From contig NZ_JABUNR010000006.1 in NCBI RefSeq assembly GCF_013343715.1, positions 124,001 to 188,000 on the forward strand: 64,000 bases of DNA. Direction: 5' to 3'. The notes beneath the pieces were generated by a model. It worked only from the letters and a program-made list of their open reading frames with translations, searched no databases and was not told the origin of the DNA. Position numbers and translations under genes: made by a program. Origin of the DNA: Mesobacillus harenae. GTDB lineage: Bacteria > Bacillota > Bacilli > Bacillales > Cytobacillaceae. Below are positions 9,136 to 17,267 of the stretch, in pieces; the first letter of the stretch is position 1, and the number at the start of each line of letters is the position of its first letter.

Positions 9136-10257
9136 ATGAGCCCAGACACCAAGAAACAACGAGTAGTAATTAAGATAGGCAGCAGTTCATTAACAAGCCT
9201 TCACGGAGAAATAAGCAGACGTAAGCTAGAAAAGCTAGCAGACGAAATTGTTTTATTAAAGGATGCAGGACATGAGGTCGTCCTTGTTTCTTCAGGAGCA
9301 GTAGCTGCAGGCTATCGGAAGCTTGGTTGTTTAAACCGTCCGGACACATTACCAGAAAAACAAGCAGCCGCTTCAATTGGCCAGGGATTATTAATAGAAG
9401 CCTACTCAAAAATGTTTTTATCCCACGGCTATGTCGCTTCACAAATTTTGATAACAAGAAGCGACTTTTCAGACGAAGACAGGTATAAGAATGTTCGTAA
9501 TACGCTGAACGTATTACTAGACAGAGGCATCATACCTATCGTCAACGAAAACGATACGGTAACAGTCGACCGCTTAAAATTTGGCGACAACGATACTTTA
9601 TCAGCCAAGGTAGCAGGACTTGTCGATTCAGATCAGCTTATTATCCTTTCAGATATTGATGGGTTGTATAATGCGGATCCAAGAAAAGATAAAGATGCTG
9701 TTTTGCTTGAAAAAGTATATGAAATCACACCGGAAATTGAAGCCGCTGCTGGTGGTTCAGGAAGCTCTGTAGGAACCGGTGGAATGAAATCTAAAATTGA
9801 TGCTGTGAAAATTGCAATGGCATCTGGAATTACAACCTATTTAGGAAAAGCAGGCGTTGCTAACGTCCTGATTGATGCAGTAAATGAACAGGCTAAAGGG
9901 ACCTATTTTAAAACAGAGCCTAATATGGTTAATTTAAATCAAAAGAAAAAATGGATTGCCTTTAACTCAGGTCCTGAAGGTGAAGTGACCATCGACCAAA
10001 TTGCGAAAGGCAGAATCATTGATCGAGATAAAAACCTTCTCGCTGCAGGAATTACTGGTGTAAGCGGCCAGTTTGATAAGGGTGCGGTCATCCGTATTAT
10101 TGACACCTTCGGTAAGGAAATCGGCCTCGGTGTCGTCAATTTTTCCAGCGATGAACTAGAACAGCTCAATGACAATGAAAATACTCTTAAAAGTGCAGTT
10201 GTAAAAACGGAAGATTTTGTCTGTAACCTAGAATTCTCAATGCCAGTAGGCGTTTAA
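9136..10257 (+). CDS. proB: Glutamate 5-kinase
   Basis: 373 residues. It phosphorylates L-glutamate to gamma-glutamyl phosphate, the first step of proline synthesis and the usual point of proline feedback. The amino-acid kinase domain begins with VVIKIGSSSLT and contains the NENDTV and FGDND motifs. The C-terminal PUA domain (about 285-365) is complete. ProB and the osmostress paralog ProJ share this layout, so length does not separate them; gene order favours ProJ. AGGAGTGA precedes the ATG. Confidence 0.93.
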   Translation: MSPDTKKQRVVIKIGSSSLTSLHGEISRRKLEKLADEIVLLKDAGHEVVLVSSGAVAAGYRKLGCLNRPDTLPEKQAAASIGQGLLIEAYSKMFLSHGYVASQILITRSDFSDEDRYKNVRNTLNVLLDRGIIPIVNENDTVTVDRLKFGDNDTLSAKVAGLVDSDQLIILSDIDGLYNADPRKDKDAVLLEKVYEITPEIEAAAGGSGSSVGTGGMKSKIDAVKIAMASGITTYLGKAGVANVLIDAVNEQAKGTYFKTEPNMVNLNQKKKWIAFNSGPEGEVTIDQIAKGRIIDRDKNLLAAGITGVSGQFDKGAVIRIIDTFGKEIGLGVVNFSSDELEQLNDNENTLKSAVVKTEDFVCNLEFSMPVGV

Positions 10258-10275
10258 AATAACGGGAGGTATTTG

Positions 10276-11538
10276 ATGACTTTAATTAAAGAACAAGTAA
10301 ATGTAGAAGCCCAGGCGATTGCAGCTAAAAAAGCTGCCCGAAAAATCAGCCTTCTAACAACCGAGGAAAAAAATGAAGCACTTCAAGTCATTGCGGACAC
10401 TTTAGAAGCTAACTATCTAACTATTTTAGAAGCAAATGAAGCTGATTTACAAACTGGCCGTGAAAAGGGCTATGATGAGGCCTATATGGATAGACTCGCT
10501 TTATCTAAAGAAAGAGTCTTTGAATTTGCTGATGGTCTTAGACAGGTGGCAAAGCTTGAAGATCCAACAGGAATAATTGCTTCCAGCTGGACTTTAGAAA
10601 ACGATTTGCTTGTTGAAAAAGTAACTGTTCCGCTTGGCGTTATTGGAATGATTTATGAAGCGCGTCCAAATGTGACGGCTGACGCGACCGGACTGGCGCT
10701 TAAATCTGGAAATGCCATTGTTTTAAAAGGAGGTTCTTCAGCGATTTCTTCAAACCAGGCTATTGTGGATGTCATTCATCAAGCGCTGGAAAACACGAAA
10801 ATCCCTAAAGAAGCAGTTCAATTCATATCCAGCACAGACCGAGAGGCAACACAGCAGCTGTTTACAATGAAAGAGCATATTGATGTGCTGATCCCGCGCG
10901 GCGGTGCTTCCTTAATTAATGCTGTAGTCAATAACGCAACCGTTCCTGTACTTGAAACAGGTGTGGGCAACTGCCACTTGTATATTGATAAAGAAGCAGA
11001 TCCTGTTAAGGCTATGAATATTTTAATTAACGCCAAAACAGACAGACCAGCCGTTTGTAATGCAGCTGAGACAGTGATTGTTCATAAAGAATGGTTAGAG
11101 ACGCATTTATCTTTGCTGATTGATACCTTCAGGGAACACAATATCACTGTTCACGGTGACGAACTGGCAGTTAAACTTATTCCTAATGCTGTCCCAGCCG
11201 GAGAAGATGATTGGAAAAACGAATATTTAAGCCTCGATATTGCTGTTAAAACAGTCAGCAACCTGGAAGAAGCCGTTGACCACATTGACGAGTACGGTAC
11301 AAAACATTCTGAAGCCATTATTACTGAAAATCAACAAAATGCAGAACTGTTCATGAATTTAGTCGATGCTTCTGCTATTTATCATAATGCTTCAACACGC
11401 TTTACCGATGGAAGTGCGTTAGGATTTGGTGCAGAAATTGGAATATCAACTCAAAAGCTCCATGCCCGCGGCCCAATGGGATTACCGGCATTAACCACAA
11501 TCAAATTTAAAATGAGCGGTAACGGACAGGTGAGGTAA
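10276..11538 (+). CDS. proA: Gamma-glutamyl phosphate reductase
   Basis: 420 residues of the aldehyde dehydrogenase superfamily. It reduces gamma-glutamyl phosphate to glutamate semialdehyde, which cyclises to the substrate of the reductase encoded upstream. The catalytic Cys is C261 in the DRPAVCNAAET motif. The start is ATG 10276, 6 bases after GGGAGG; a TTG directly before it is less likely. It lies 18 bases after proB and ends at a strong terminator. Confidence 0.94.
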   Translation: MTLIKEQVNVEAQAIAAKKAARKISLLTTEEKNEALQVIADTLEANYLTILEANEADLQTGREKGYDEAYMDRLALSKERVFEFADGLRQVAKLEDPTGIIASSWTLENDLLVEKVTVPLGVIGMIYEARPNVTADATGLALKSGNAIVLKGGSSAISSNQAIVDVIHQALENTKIPKEAVQFISSTDREATQQLFTMKEHIDVLIPRGGASLINAVVNNATVPVLETGVGNCHLYIDKEADPVKAMNILINAKTDRPAVCNAAETVIVHKEWLETHLSLLIDTFREHNITVHGDELAVKLIPNAVPAGEDDWKNEYLSLDIAVKTVSNLEEAVDHIDEYGTKHSEAIITENQQNAELFMNLVDASAIYHNASTRFTDGSALGFGAEIGISTQKLHARGPMGLPALTTIKFKMSGNGQVR

Positions 11539-11545
11539 AAAGCAT

Positions 11546-11577
11546 AAAAAAACACTCCATTTTGTGGAGTGTTTTTC
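11546..11577. terminator. Bidirectional terminator after proA
   Basis: 12-bp stem (11548-11559 with 11565-11576), 5-base loop, A-rich and T-rich flanks. It can serve proA and the convergent DUF962 gene. Confidence 0.88.
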
Positions 11578-11702
11578 ATGTTTTTATGAGTTATGAAGAA
11601 TGAGTTCAACTACAAAGAACAGTTCGATTTTACACAACCCTGGGCGTATTTTCCGCCATTACAGCTCAAGTATGTATCTAGACATTGCTAGCCAAAAGAA
11701 TG

Positions 11703-12044
11703 TTATTTTGCTATTTTCTTAAGCTCTTCTAATTTTGATAGCTCAGCATTTAACTTTCCAAACAAGATGAAGAAATACATCTGGAAATCTGCCCTTAATG
11801 ACCAAAAAGGGTGTCCAAATGTAGCTGGCTTATTGCCTTCAATAAAAAAGTGAGAAACCCACGCAAAGCTGTAAGCGATTACAGGAGCTAATAGAATAAA
11901 CCAGGCATTTCCATTTAAAATAGCTAAAGCTATACATACAAAGACAAAGGATGTACCGACAAAGTGCCAGCACCTCGTTGATTTCTTACTGTGCTGGGTC
12001 AGATAAAAAGGCCAAAATTCTTGATAATTTCTAAATTCTTTCAT
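11703..12044 (-). CDS. DUF962/Mpo1-like membrane protein
   Basis: 113 residues with two hydrophobic segments and the family pattern YLTQHSKKSTRCWHFVGT and HFFIEGNKPATFGHPFWS. Yeast Mpo1 is an Fe-dependent dioxygenase of 2-hydroxy fatty acids; the His residues here are compatible with a metal site, but activity in bacteria is untested. ATG 12044 is preferred over the upstream GTG because GGAGGA (12056-12051) lies 6 bases before it. Confidence 0.8.
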   Translation of the reverse strand: MKEFRNYQEFWPFYLTQHSKKSTRCWHFVGTSFVFVCIALAILNGNAWFILLAPVIAYSFAWVSHFFIEGNKPATFGHPFWSLRADFQMYFFILFGKLNAELSKLEELKKIAK

Positions 12045-12122
12045 AAACACTCCTCCTTTTAAATTTAGTATACTACAGAATTTAGAATTTTCGGGAAACT
12101 ATTAATAAAACCTGATAAACCT

Positions 12123-12169
12123 AGGTGGACAGGCACCATCCAGAAAAATGGATGGTGCCTGTCACCTTT
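12123..12169. repeat. Long palindrome, copy A of four
   Basis: Arms ACAGGCACCATCCA (12129-12142) and its complement (12149-12162) around a GAAAAA loop. The outer part is AGGTGG rather than AGGTG, which breaks perfect symmetry. It lies 2 bases beyond the stop of the minus-strand thioesterase gene, where it could act as its terminator. Confidence 0.85.
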
Positions 12170-12171
12170 AC

Positions 12172-12618
12172 TTATTTTTTATCGGGCAGGACGTAAAAGG
12201 TTGCGGAGATGGTGGAAAGGGGGGTGCCTTCCTTGGTTCGGATATCACAGTCAATGAATAAAATCTTCTTGCCTTTTTTTCTAAACCGCGCTTCAGCGAC
12301 TACAATTCCATCTTGAACAGATTTTAAATATTGGGTTTTAAGCTCCAATGCAACAAAAGGTTCGTCCAGATACTTAAAGCAAAGATGGCCCATACAGGTA
12401 TCAGCCAAATAAGTGATAAAACCTCCATGAATAAATCTCAGGGGTCCGAGCATGATTTCGTTTAATGGCGCTTCGATTGTACAGGTTTCTGGATCATCCG
12501 TATAAGAAAATTTAAAATCAAACAGCCTGAACAAAAACAGCTCTTCAGGTTTTAATTGATGATTTTTAATCGCATTCTCCGCTCGCAAAAGCATGTCTCT
12601 TTCTTCAATCAAATTCAT
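12172..12618 (-). CDS. PaaI/YbgC-type hotdog thioesterase
   Basis: 148 residues of the hotdog fold. The HGGFITYLADTCMG segment is the PaaI-family catalytic helix and loop that normally carries the acidic or Asn residue activating water against an acyl-CoA thioester. The substrate is unknown. It is a single gene; an AAGGGGCGG site precedes the ATG, and a long palindrome directly follows the stop. Confidence 0.75.
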   Translation of the reverse strand: MNLIEERDMLLRAENAIKNHQLKPEELFLFRLFDFKFSYTDDPETCTIEAPLNEIMLGPLRFIHGGFITYLADTCMGHLCFKYLDEPFVALELKTQYLKSVQDGIVVAEARFRKKGKKILFIDCDIRTKEGTPLSTISATFYVLPDKK

Positions 12619-12762
12619 ATAGCCGCCCCTTTATCAGAAAATTATGTATATAGTTATTGTACATAAGGTAAAAGTTTCTTTCAATTAATGCAACTTATTA
12701 AACATAAATGCTTCTTTTTGGCAAGGAAAGGGAGGTAGAAAGAGAACCCTAGTACCAAGTGA

Positions 12763-13590
12763 TCAGATTACTAAGTATTCCTTAAGTGTCTGCTGCAAGG
12801 TACCTTTTGTTTCTGCTTTTTGTTCAAAAGGTATGCCCGCTTGAACTATTTTTTTGACCAGGTCTGCTCGTAATCCGGTTATTACGGCTTTGCATCCCAT
12901 CATAGACACACCGCTAAGCACCTTGTGGAACTGGTGCATCACATCTGCCTCCATGAAAGCTACACCAGAGAGATCTAGAATCAAGGTTGGAATTTTTAAT
13001 GCTGCAATTTCCTGTAGTACCTTTTCTTCGATTGTTTTCATCCGTTGTAAATCAATGTTTCCAATCAAAGGGAGAACTGCCACGTAAGGACTTAAAGGAA
13101 TTATAGGTACTGATAAATGCTGAACCAACTTTTTTTGTGCGTTAATTATTTCATCTTTTGAATTGGAATAGCTTATGAAGAAGGTATTGAGAAATTGATC
13201 TAATAGGTTATTTATCCTCATCTCTAGGTCGTAAAAGTCATTGCGGGTAGGGGAGAGGCCATTGACCTTATCATATTGATAAAGGAAATGCCATAGAGTT
13301 CTTCTGATTGCTTGAACCCATTCCAACTTGAATGAAAGAGTTAATGAATATTTTGCCCAAGCCATTCCCTCCTGTTGAGCGAAGGCAATTAGCTCATTTT
13401 CCTTTTCCTCAACAACAAATAGGACAAGTTTTTCAGCATTTTTCAAGAGATCGATATTGCCAGTCTGTAATATATCATTAATTTTTGATGCCACATTAAC
13501 AGCCTCTGTTAACAGCCTTTGTTCAAAACCCTCTCTATTATGGGTTATAAATTCCGTTATTTTATCTCTTTGATAGTAAGTCGCTTCCAA
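12763..13590 (-). CDS. RsbR-type STAS-domain stressosome protein
   Basis: 275 residues, matching the RsbR co-antagonist paralogs of B. subtilis (about 275-285). The N-terminal 150 residues form the variable helical sensor domain; the C-terminal STAS domain starts near residue 165 (VAVLPLIGNID) and includes LILDLSGVAFME. Such proteins form stressosomes with RsbS and RsbT upstream of sigma-B. By memory alignment, the two Thr residues phosphorylated in RsbRA appear to be replaced (EAD and KKI here). An upstream TTG at 13638 is open, but TTG 13590 is chosen because AGGGGA lies 9-10 bases before it. Confidence 0.75.
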   Translation of the reverse strand: MEATYYQRDKITEFITHNREGFEQRLLTEAVNVASKINDILQTGNIDLLKNAEKLVLFVVEEKENELIAFAQQEGMAWAKYSLTLSFKLEWVQAIRRTLWHFLYQYDKVNGLSPTRNDFYDLEMRINNLLDQFLNTFFISYSNSKDEIINAQKKLVQHLSVPIIPLSPYVAVLPLIGNIDLQRMKTIEEKVLQEIAALKIPTLILDLSGVAFMEADVMHQFHKVLSGVSMMGCKAVITGLRADLVKKIVQAGIPFEQKAETKGTLQQTLKEYLVI

Positions 13591-13712
13591 AGTAAGATAC
13601 TCCCCTCTGTTTCGGTTTTTCTGGTTGCCTAAAACCAACTAGAACCAAATCACAAACTTGAATAAATACATATTCTTCTTTTTTAGAGGAAATCCTTCAA
13701 ATTTTTTCTTAT

Positions 13713-13763
13713 AAAAGGTGACAGGCACCATCCAGAAAAATGGATGGTACCTGTCACCTTTTA
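13713..13763. repeat. Long palindrome, copy B of four
   Basis: 22-base arms (13713-13734 and 13741-13762), GAAAAA loop, one mismatch. It lies between the RsbR-type gene and the dsbA-like gene, away from any stop codon. Confidence 0.88.
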
Positions 13764-13903
13764 TGTGTTAAGAAGTCGTGCAGAATATTTGGGTTAATAA
13801 ATCCAATTGTTTTTCGAATATTAATTACAGATAAAGACTTATCATTTTCTTTCAGATATTTAAATGACTTATTTTTTGATCATATAAGAGAAATATCTAA
13901 ACA

Positions 13904-13949
13904 ACAAAAAATTCGCAAGCAGATAGTAAAGATCTGCCTTGCGAATTTT
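13904..13949 (-). terminator. Terminator of the dsbA-like gene
   Basis: Stem of about 16 bp with one bulge (13908-13924 with 13932-13949), 7-base loop; on the minus strand it is followed by a T-run. It shows that the TGA-interrupted gene upstream still has a complete transcription unit. Confidence 0.8.
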
Positions 13950-13968
13950 GATTTGTTTCTATTTGATT

Positions 13969-14613
13969 TTACCCTTCATAAGGACCGTCTTGTTCAAGAA
14001 CTTGCTCAATCGTTTGAATAAATACTTCCTCTGATTGGGCACCGGTCACAGCGTATTTTTTGTTTATAAGGAAAAAGGGAATACTATTGATGCCGAGATT
14101 AGCAGCTTCCTGTTCATCTGCACGCACGGCATCACTCATTTCGTCACTCGCGAGCATTTTTGCGACTTGATCTCTGTCCAATCCAACTTCAGCGGCGAGA
14201 CCAATTAGTGTTTCATGGTCTCCAATATGCTTTGACTCGGTATAATAAGCACGTAAAAGGCGGTCGGTCATTTCATTCATTAAACCTTTGTTTTTCGCAA
14301 ACATCGCCAATCGGTGTGCATCAAACGTATTGGTCAAAACCATTGTCTCCATTTGATAATCTAGTCCAATCGACTTCGCCATTTGCACCATATTATCAGT
14401 GTTGGCTTTGGCTTGACCAATGCTCATTCCATATTTGCTTGCAAGTTTTTCATAAATGTTTTCTTTAATATCCCTTTTTGCAGTAGGGTCGAGCTCGAAG
14501 CTGCGGTATACAACTTCAACGGGATGGTTAATCTTCTGAAGGGCGTCTTCCAGACGCTTTTTGCCAATATAGCAAAACGGTCATGAAAAATCGGTCCACA
14601 TTTCAATTAACAT
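13969..14613 (-). pseudogene. DsbA-family (FrnE/YwbO-like) oxidoreductase with TGA at the first catalytic cysteine
   Basis: The frame from ATG 14613 to the stop at 13969 encodes a full-length 214-residue FrnE-like thioredoxin-fold protein, broken by one TGA codon (plus-strand bases 14581-14583). The TGA is codon 11, exactly where the first Cys of the CPFC active site belongs: the residues around it read DFS-stop-PFCYIGKKRLEDAL. Everything downstream is intact, including the cis-Pro loop INSIPFFLI. A strong GGAGGTG site 7 bases before the ATG and a terminator after the stop are also intact. A small hairpin (GCGTC, loop TGGAA, GACGC; 14543-14557) begins 23 bases after the TGA. Possible readings: selenocysteine codon, recent nonsense mutation, or sequencing error. 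Most Bacillaceae lack selenocysteine machinery, so it is filed as a pseudogene. Confidence 0.8.
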
Positions 14614-14918
14614 CTGTTGCACCTCCATAAATTTCTTCCATTAGTATACCTATCTCTTCTCTTTGTAGTCCAATTAGTTGCCTGTGATGCTGTTAAAATT
14701 AAAACTCAAATAGTATTTCAGAATTTAGAATGAAAAACTAGTTCAATCTCTCTTACAGGAAGAACGTACAACTACAGGTGTCTGAATAAAGCATAAACAG
14801 TCCCATGTATTATAAACAGGCGATTCAGCCAATGATAGATGTAGAATCCTAGAAGAAGGATAGCCGAAGAGTGGAGAGGTTAATCCAGAAATAGAAATTC
14901 GTGTGAAGGAGGATGGAA
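14614..14918. other. Intergenic region between divergent genes
   Basis: AT-rich. It contains the ribosome binding site of the dsbA-like gene at its left edge and AAGGAGG (14906-14912) at its right edge. No repeat, RNA gene or convincing promoter is seen. Confidence 0.4.
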
Positions 14919-15257
14919 ATGACGAAAGCAGAGGTTATTAAACTCCTAGTACAAATCGAAGCTGTATACTCCTATTGCATGACGAGGGACGAGACAGTCA
15001 CCAATTGGTTCCGCTATTGCCAGCTGATGGACTTTGAAAAAGTAGTCAAAAAGCTGCATCTTCATATGAGGAAAAGTCCTTACCCGCCAAGCATTACTGA
15101 TCTCGCTGTGTTTAAAGAAGGGGATAGCTATATCCTTGAAGCATGGATTGAAAAAGGGAAAAATCGGATTGAGGCTGACCTCTCTAGAGGACAGGGAAAT
15201 GATATTCCTGCCTGGATGAACGAATATTCGCCAAAATTAAAAACAGGTCAAGGATGA
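14919..15257 (+). CDS. G39P-type replicative helicase loader/inhibitor
   Basis: 112 residues beginning MTKAEVIKLLVQIEAVY, then a Trp-Phe-Arg-Tyr-Cys helix and KSPYPPSITDLAVF. This is the pattern of the phage SPP1 G39P-like helicase loader/inhibitor domain, a small helical bundle that binds a DnaB-type helicase. The C-terminal third is short and probably flexible. ATG 14919 is preferred over ATG 14913 because AAGGAGG ends at 14912. No other phage gene is nearby, so it may be a prophage relic or a domesticated single gene. Confidence 0.7.
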   Translation: MTKAEVIKLLVQIEAVYSYCMTRDETVTNWFRYCQLMDFEKVVKKLHLHMRKSPYPPSITDLAVFKEGDSYILEAWIEKGKNRIEADLSRGQGNDIPAWMNEYSPKLKTGQG

Positions 15258-15342
15258 AAGAATGGTGATTGGTGAGTTTCTTTAGAACCTGATATCATTC
15301 ATCGAATTATGGCATGAGCCGTTACATTTTTCACGAACATGT

Positions 15343-15388
15343 AAGGTGACAGGCACCATCCAATTAATTGGATGGTGCCTGTCACCTT
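15343..15388. repeat. Long palindrome, copy C of four (perfect, no loop)
   Basis: A perfect 46-bp palindrome: 23-base arms at 15343-15365 and 15366-15388, each containing AAGGTGACAGGCACCATCC. It lies 5 bases beyond the stop of the minus-strand dehalogenase gene. Confidence 0.92.
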
Positions 15389-15393
15389 TACCT

Positions 15394-16272
15394 TCAAATT
15401 GATCTCAGAAAGTCTGAGACGGCTTGGCCTATTTCTTTTGGGGAGTCTTCCTGGACAAAATGCAGCCCCTTAACAGTAATTTCTGTCTGGTTAGGCCATG
15501 TTCTGCAGAACTCTCTTTGTGGTCCAGTAAGAATCATCCCTGGGTCACAATTGATAAACAGCTTGGGAATTATACTGGTTGATAACCATGATGAATAATC
15601 TTCAACAATATGGTATACATCCTCTGGTTTCTCACCCTCAAAAGGGATTTCACGCGGCCATGTTAACATAGGTCGGCGTTGCTCGCCTGGCTCCTTGAAT
15701 GGGCTTCGGTAATTGTTCATTTCGGTTTCGGTCAAAGACCGAAGTATACTGGCTGGCAATATTTTTTCGATAAAGCCATTTTCCTCAAGAATGAACTTTT
15801 CCCCACGTGAGGATCGCATCTTTTTAAAAATGTTTCGAGCTGATTCTGGCCAGTCTTCCCATGAAACTGTGCGAACAAATCCTTCCATATAGACAATTGC
15901 TTTAACGCGATCCCGATGACGGTTCGCCCAATCAAATCCCAGCGCAGAACCCCAATCATGAATCACAAGTGTGACATTATTTAATTCCAATTCGTCAAAC
16001 CATGCATCAAGGTATCGGGCATGGTCTGCAAATCGATAAGATCCGGTTGGGTTTGGTCCGGATTGACCCATACCGACTAAATCAGGGGCAAGACAGCGTC
16101 CTTGATCCTGAACTTCCGGGATAACATTTCTCCATAAATAGCTGGAAGTTGGATTACCATGTAAAAAAACAATCGGATTACCGGTTCCTTCATCAATGTA
16201 AGCAATTTCTGCATCTAGTACTTTAACTCTTTTTCGAACATATGGATCGCTAGCTAAAACTGATGATTCCAT
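15394..16272 (-). CDS. dhaA: Haloalkane dehalogenase (HLD-II-like)
   Basis: 292 residues of the alpha/beta-hydrolase fold. It hydrolyses carbon-halogen bonds of haloalkanes to alcohols in the cytoplasm. The full catalytic set of subfamily II is visible: nucleophile D106 with halide-binding W107 (HDWGSALGF), halide-binding N40 (HGNP), acid E130 (YMEGFV), and a base His near residue 272 (GLHFVQED). The numbering equals that of rhodococcal DhaA. The gene is monocistronic, with palindrome copy C just after the stop. Activity on real haloalkanes is not guaranteed. Confidence 0.85.
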   Translation of the reverse strand: MESSVLASDPYVRKRVKVLDAEIAYIDEGTGNPIVFLHGNPTSSYLWRNVIPEVQDQGRCLAPDLVGMGQSGPNPTGSYRFADHARYLDAWFDELELNNVTLVIHDWGSALGFDWANRHRDRVKAIVYMEGFVRTVSWEDWPESARNIFKKMRSSRGEKFILEENGFIEKILPASILRSLTETEMNNYRSPFKEPGEQRRPMLTWPREIPFEGEKPEDVYHIVEDYSSWLSTSIIPKLFINCDPGMILTGPQREFCRTWPNQTEITVKGLHFVQEDSPKEIGQAVSDFLRSI

Positions 16273-16575
16273 AAATCCACTCCTTTATTAACGGGATAGA
16301 TACTAATTCGTTATAGTTTTACTAATTCCTTTTTAAAATTACCTATTGCGATTCATTTAAAATCTATTCAGCCATGCACAAATAGTGTGCTTCATTTTTC
16401 AACTGCAGAAAAATCATAAAGATTACATAAAAATCACACTCTATTAATTAAGGAAGTGTGTGGTTCTTGTCTGAAAAAACATTTTGAAGCTGATGACAGT
16501 TTTGGGATTCATTTTTTTACCATTTATATTTAGAAAACAGCCTGTTAAAGACAGGATTTCAGTTTTGTCATAACG

Positions 16576-16625
16576 AAAAGGTGACAGGCACCATCCATTT
16601 TTATGGATGGTGCCTGTCACCTTTT
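16576..16625. repeat. Long palindrome, copy D of four
   Basis: Perfect 22-base arms (16576-16597 and 16604-16625), TTTTTA loop, then a T-run. A second fragment of the right arm (TCACCTTTTTTT) starts at 16631. No gene lies directly on either side, so here the element is not linked to a coding end. Confidence 0.9.
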
Positions 16626-16757
16626 TTTGGTCACCTTTTTTTGCACATATTTGTCCGATTTTCATTAAATAAACTATGGATGTCCAAGTTCTGAATAAAT
16701 GAGCTTGGCTGCCGACACCTTTTTTTAGGAGTGCTTTTATGAAAGCTGTCCTATGAT

Positions 16758-17197
16758 TTGCAGAATCCATCGCTTCCTGTTACTTTTCGGCACAATTATC
16801 CCAGTCAGGCATTTTACCATGATGCCGAAACTGAAATGGAAACTGGACCAAGGGAGCGACTCGTATTCATCCATTTTCGTATATGGGACCCAGCGAATGC
16901 TCTACTAGCTCCGGAAAACTATTCTGGTGATCCCAATCAACCTCCCCAGATAACATGCAGTAAGATAACCGACCGATTTGGAGAGGATCTAAACTTTTTT
17001 TAGTATCGAAGGACCTGGAATTAGAAACGGTTTTCCCAAACTGCTCAACTACTCCAGGCATTGACTCTGATAACTCCATTGAAACAAGTCAATTTTCACT
17101 AATCGGAAAGATATCTAAGATTGCTGGCTCTGATGGAGTTACAGCTATCTACACACAAATTAAAGCGGCGAATGGTTTTATTCAGGCTGTACACTAA
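16758..17197 (+). pseudogene. Decayed gene remnant, unrecognised
   Basis: Two protein-like stretches lie in different frames. One, open to a TAG at 17001-17003, ends DRFGEDLNFF. The other continues from the same T-run in another frame (LFLVSKDLELETVFPNCS...) to a TAA at 17195-17197 with codon use that looks coding. A one-base shift in the T-run near 16995-17001 would join them. No ribosome binding site is visible and the family is not recognised. Confidence 0.3.
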
Positions 17198-17267
17198 GAA
17201 ATGCACCAATTATTGTTAGCCAAAAAGTTAAGTAAAAATAAATTTACCATTGAAAGGGAAGATTACT

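Noticed and set aside
14424..14606. Minus-strand ORF of 60 codons at the dsbA locus
   Set aside because: It is in the wrong frame; the correct frame from ATG 14613 gives the DsbA-family protein with the TGA.
16444..16770. Minus-strand ORF of 108 codons
   Set aside because: It runs through palindrome copy D, has no ribosome binding site and no recognisable protein features.
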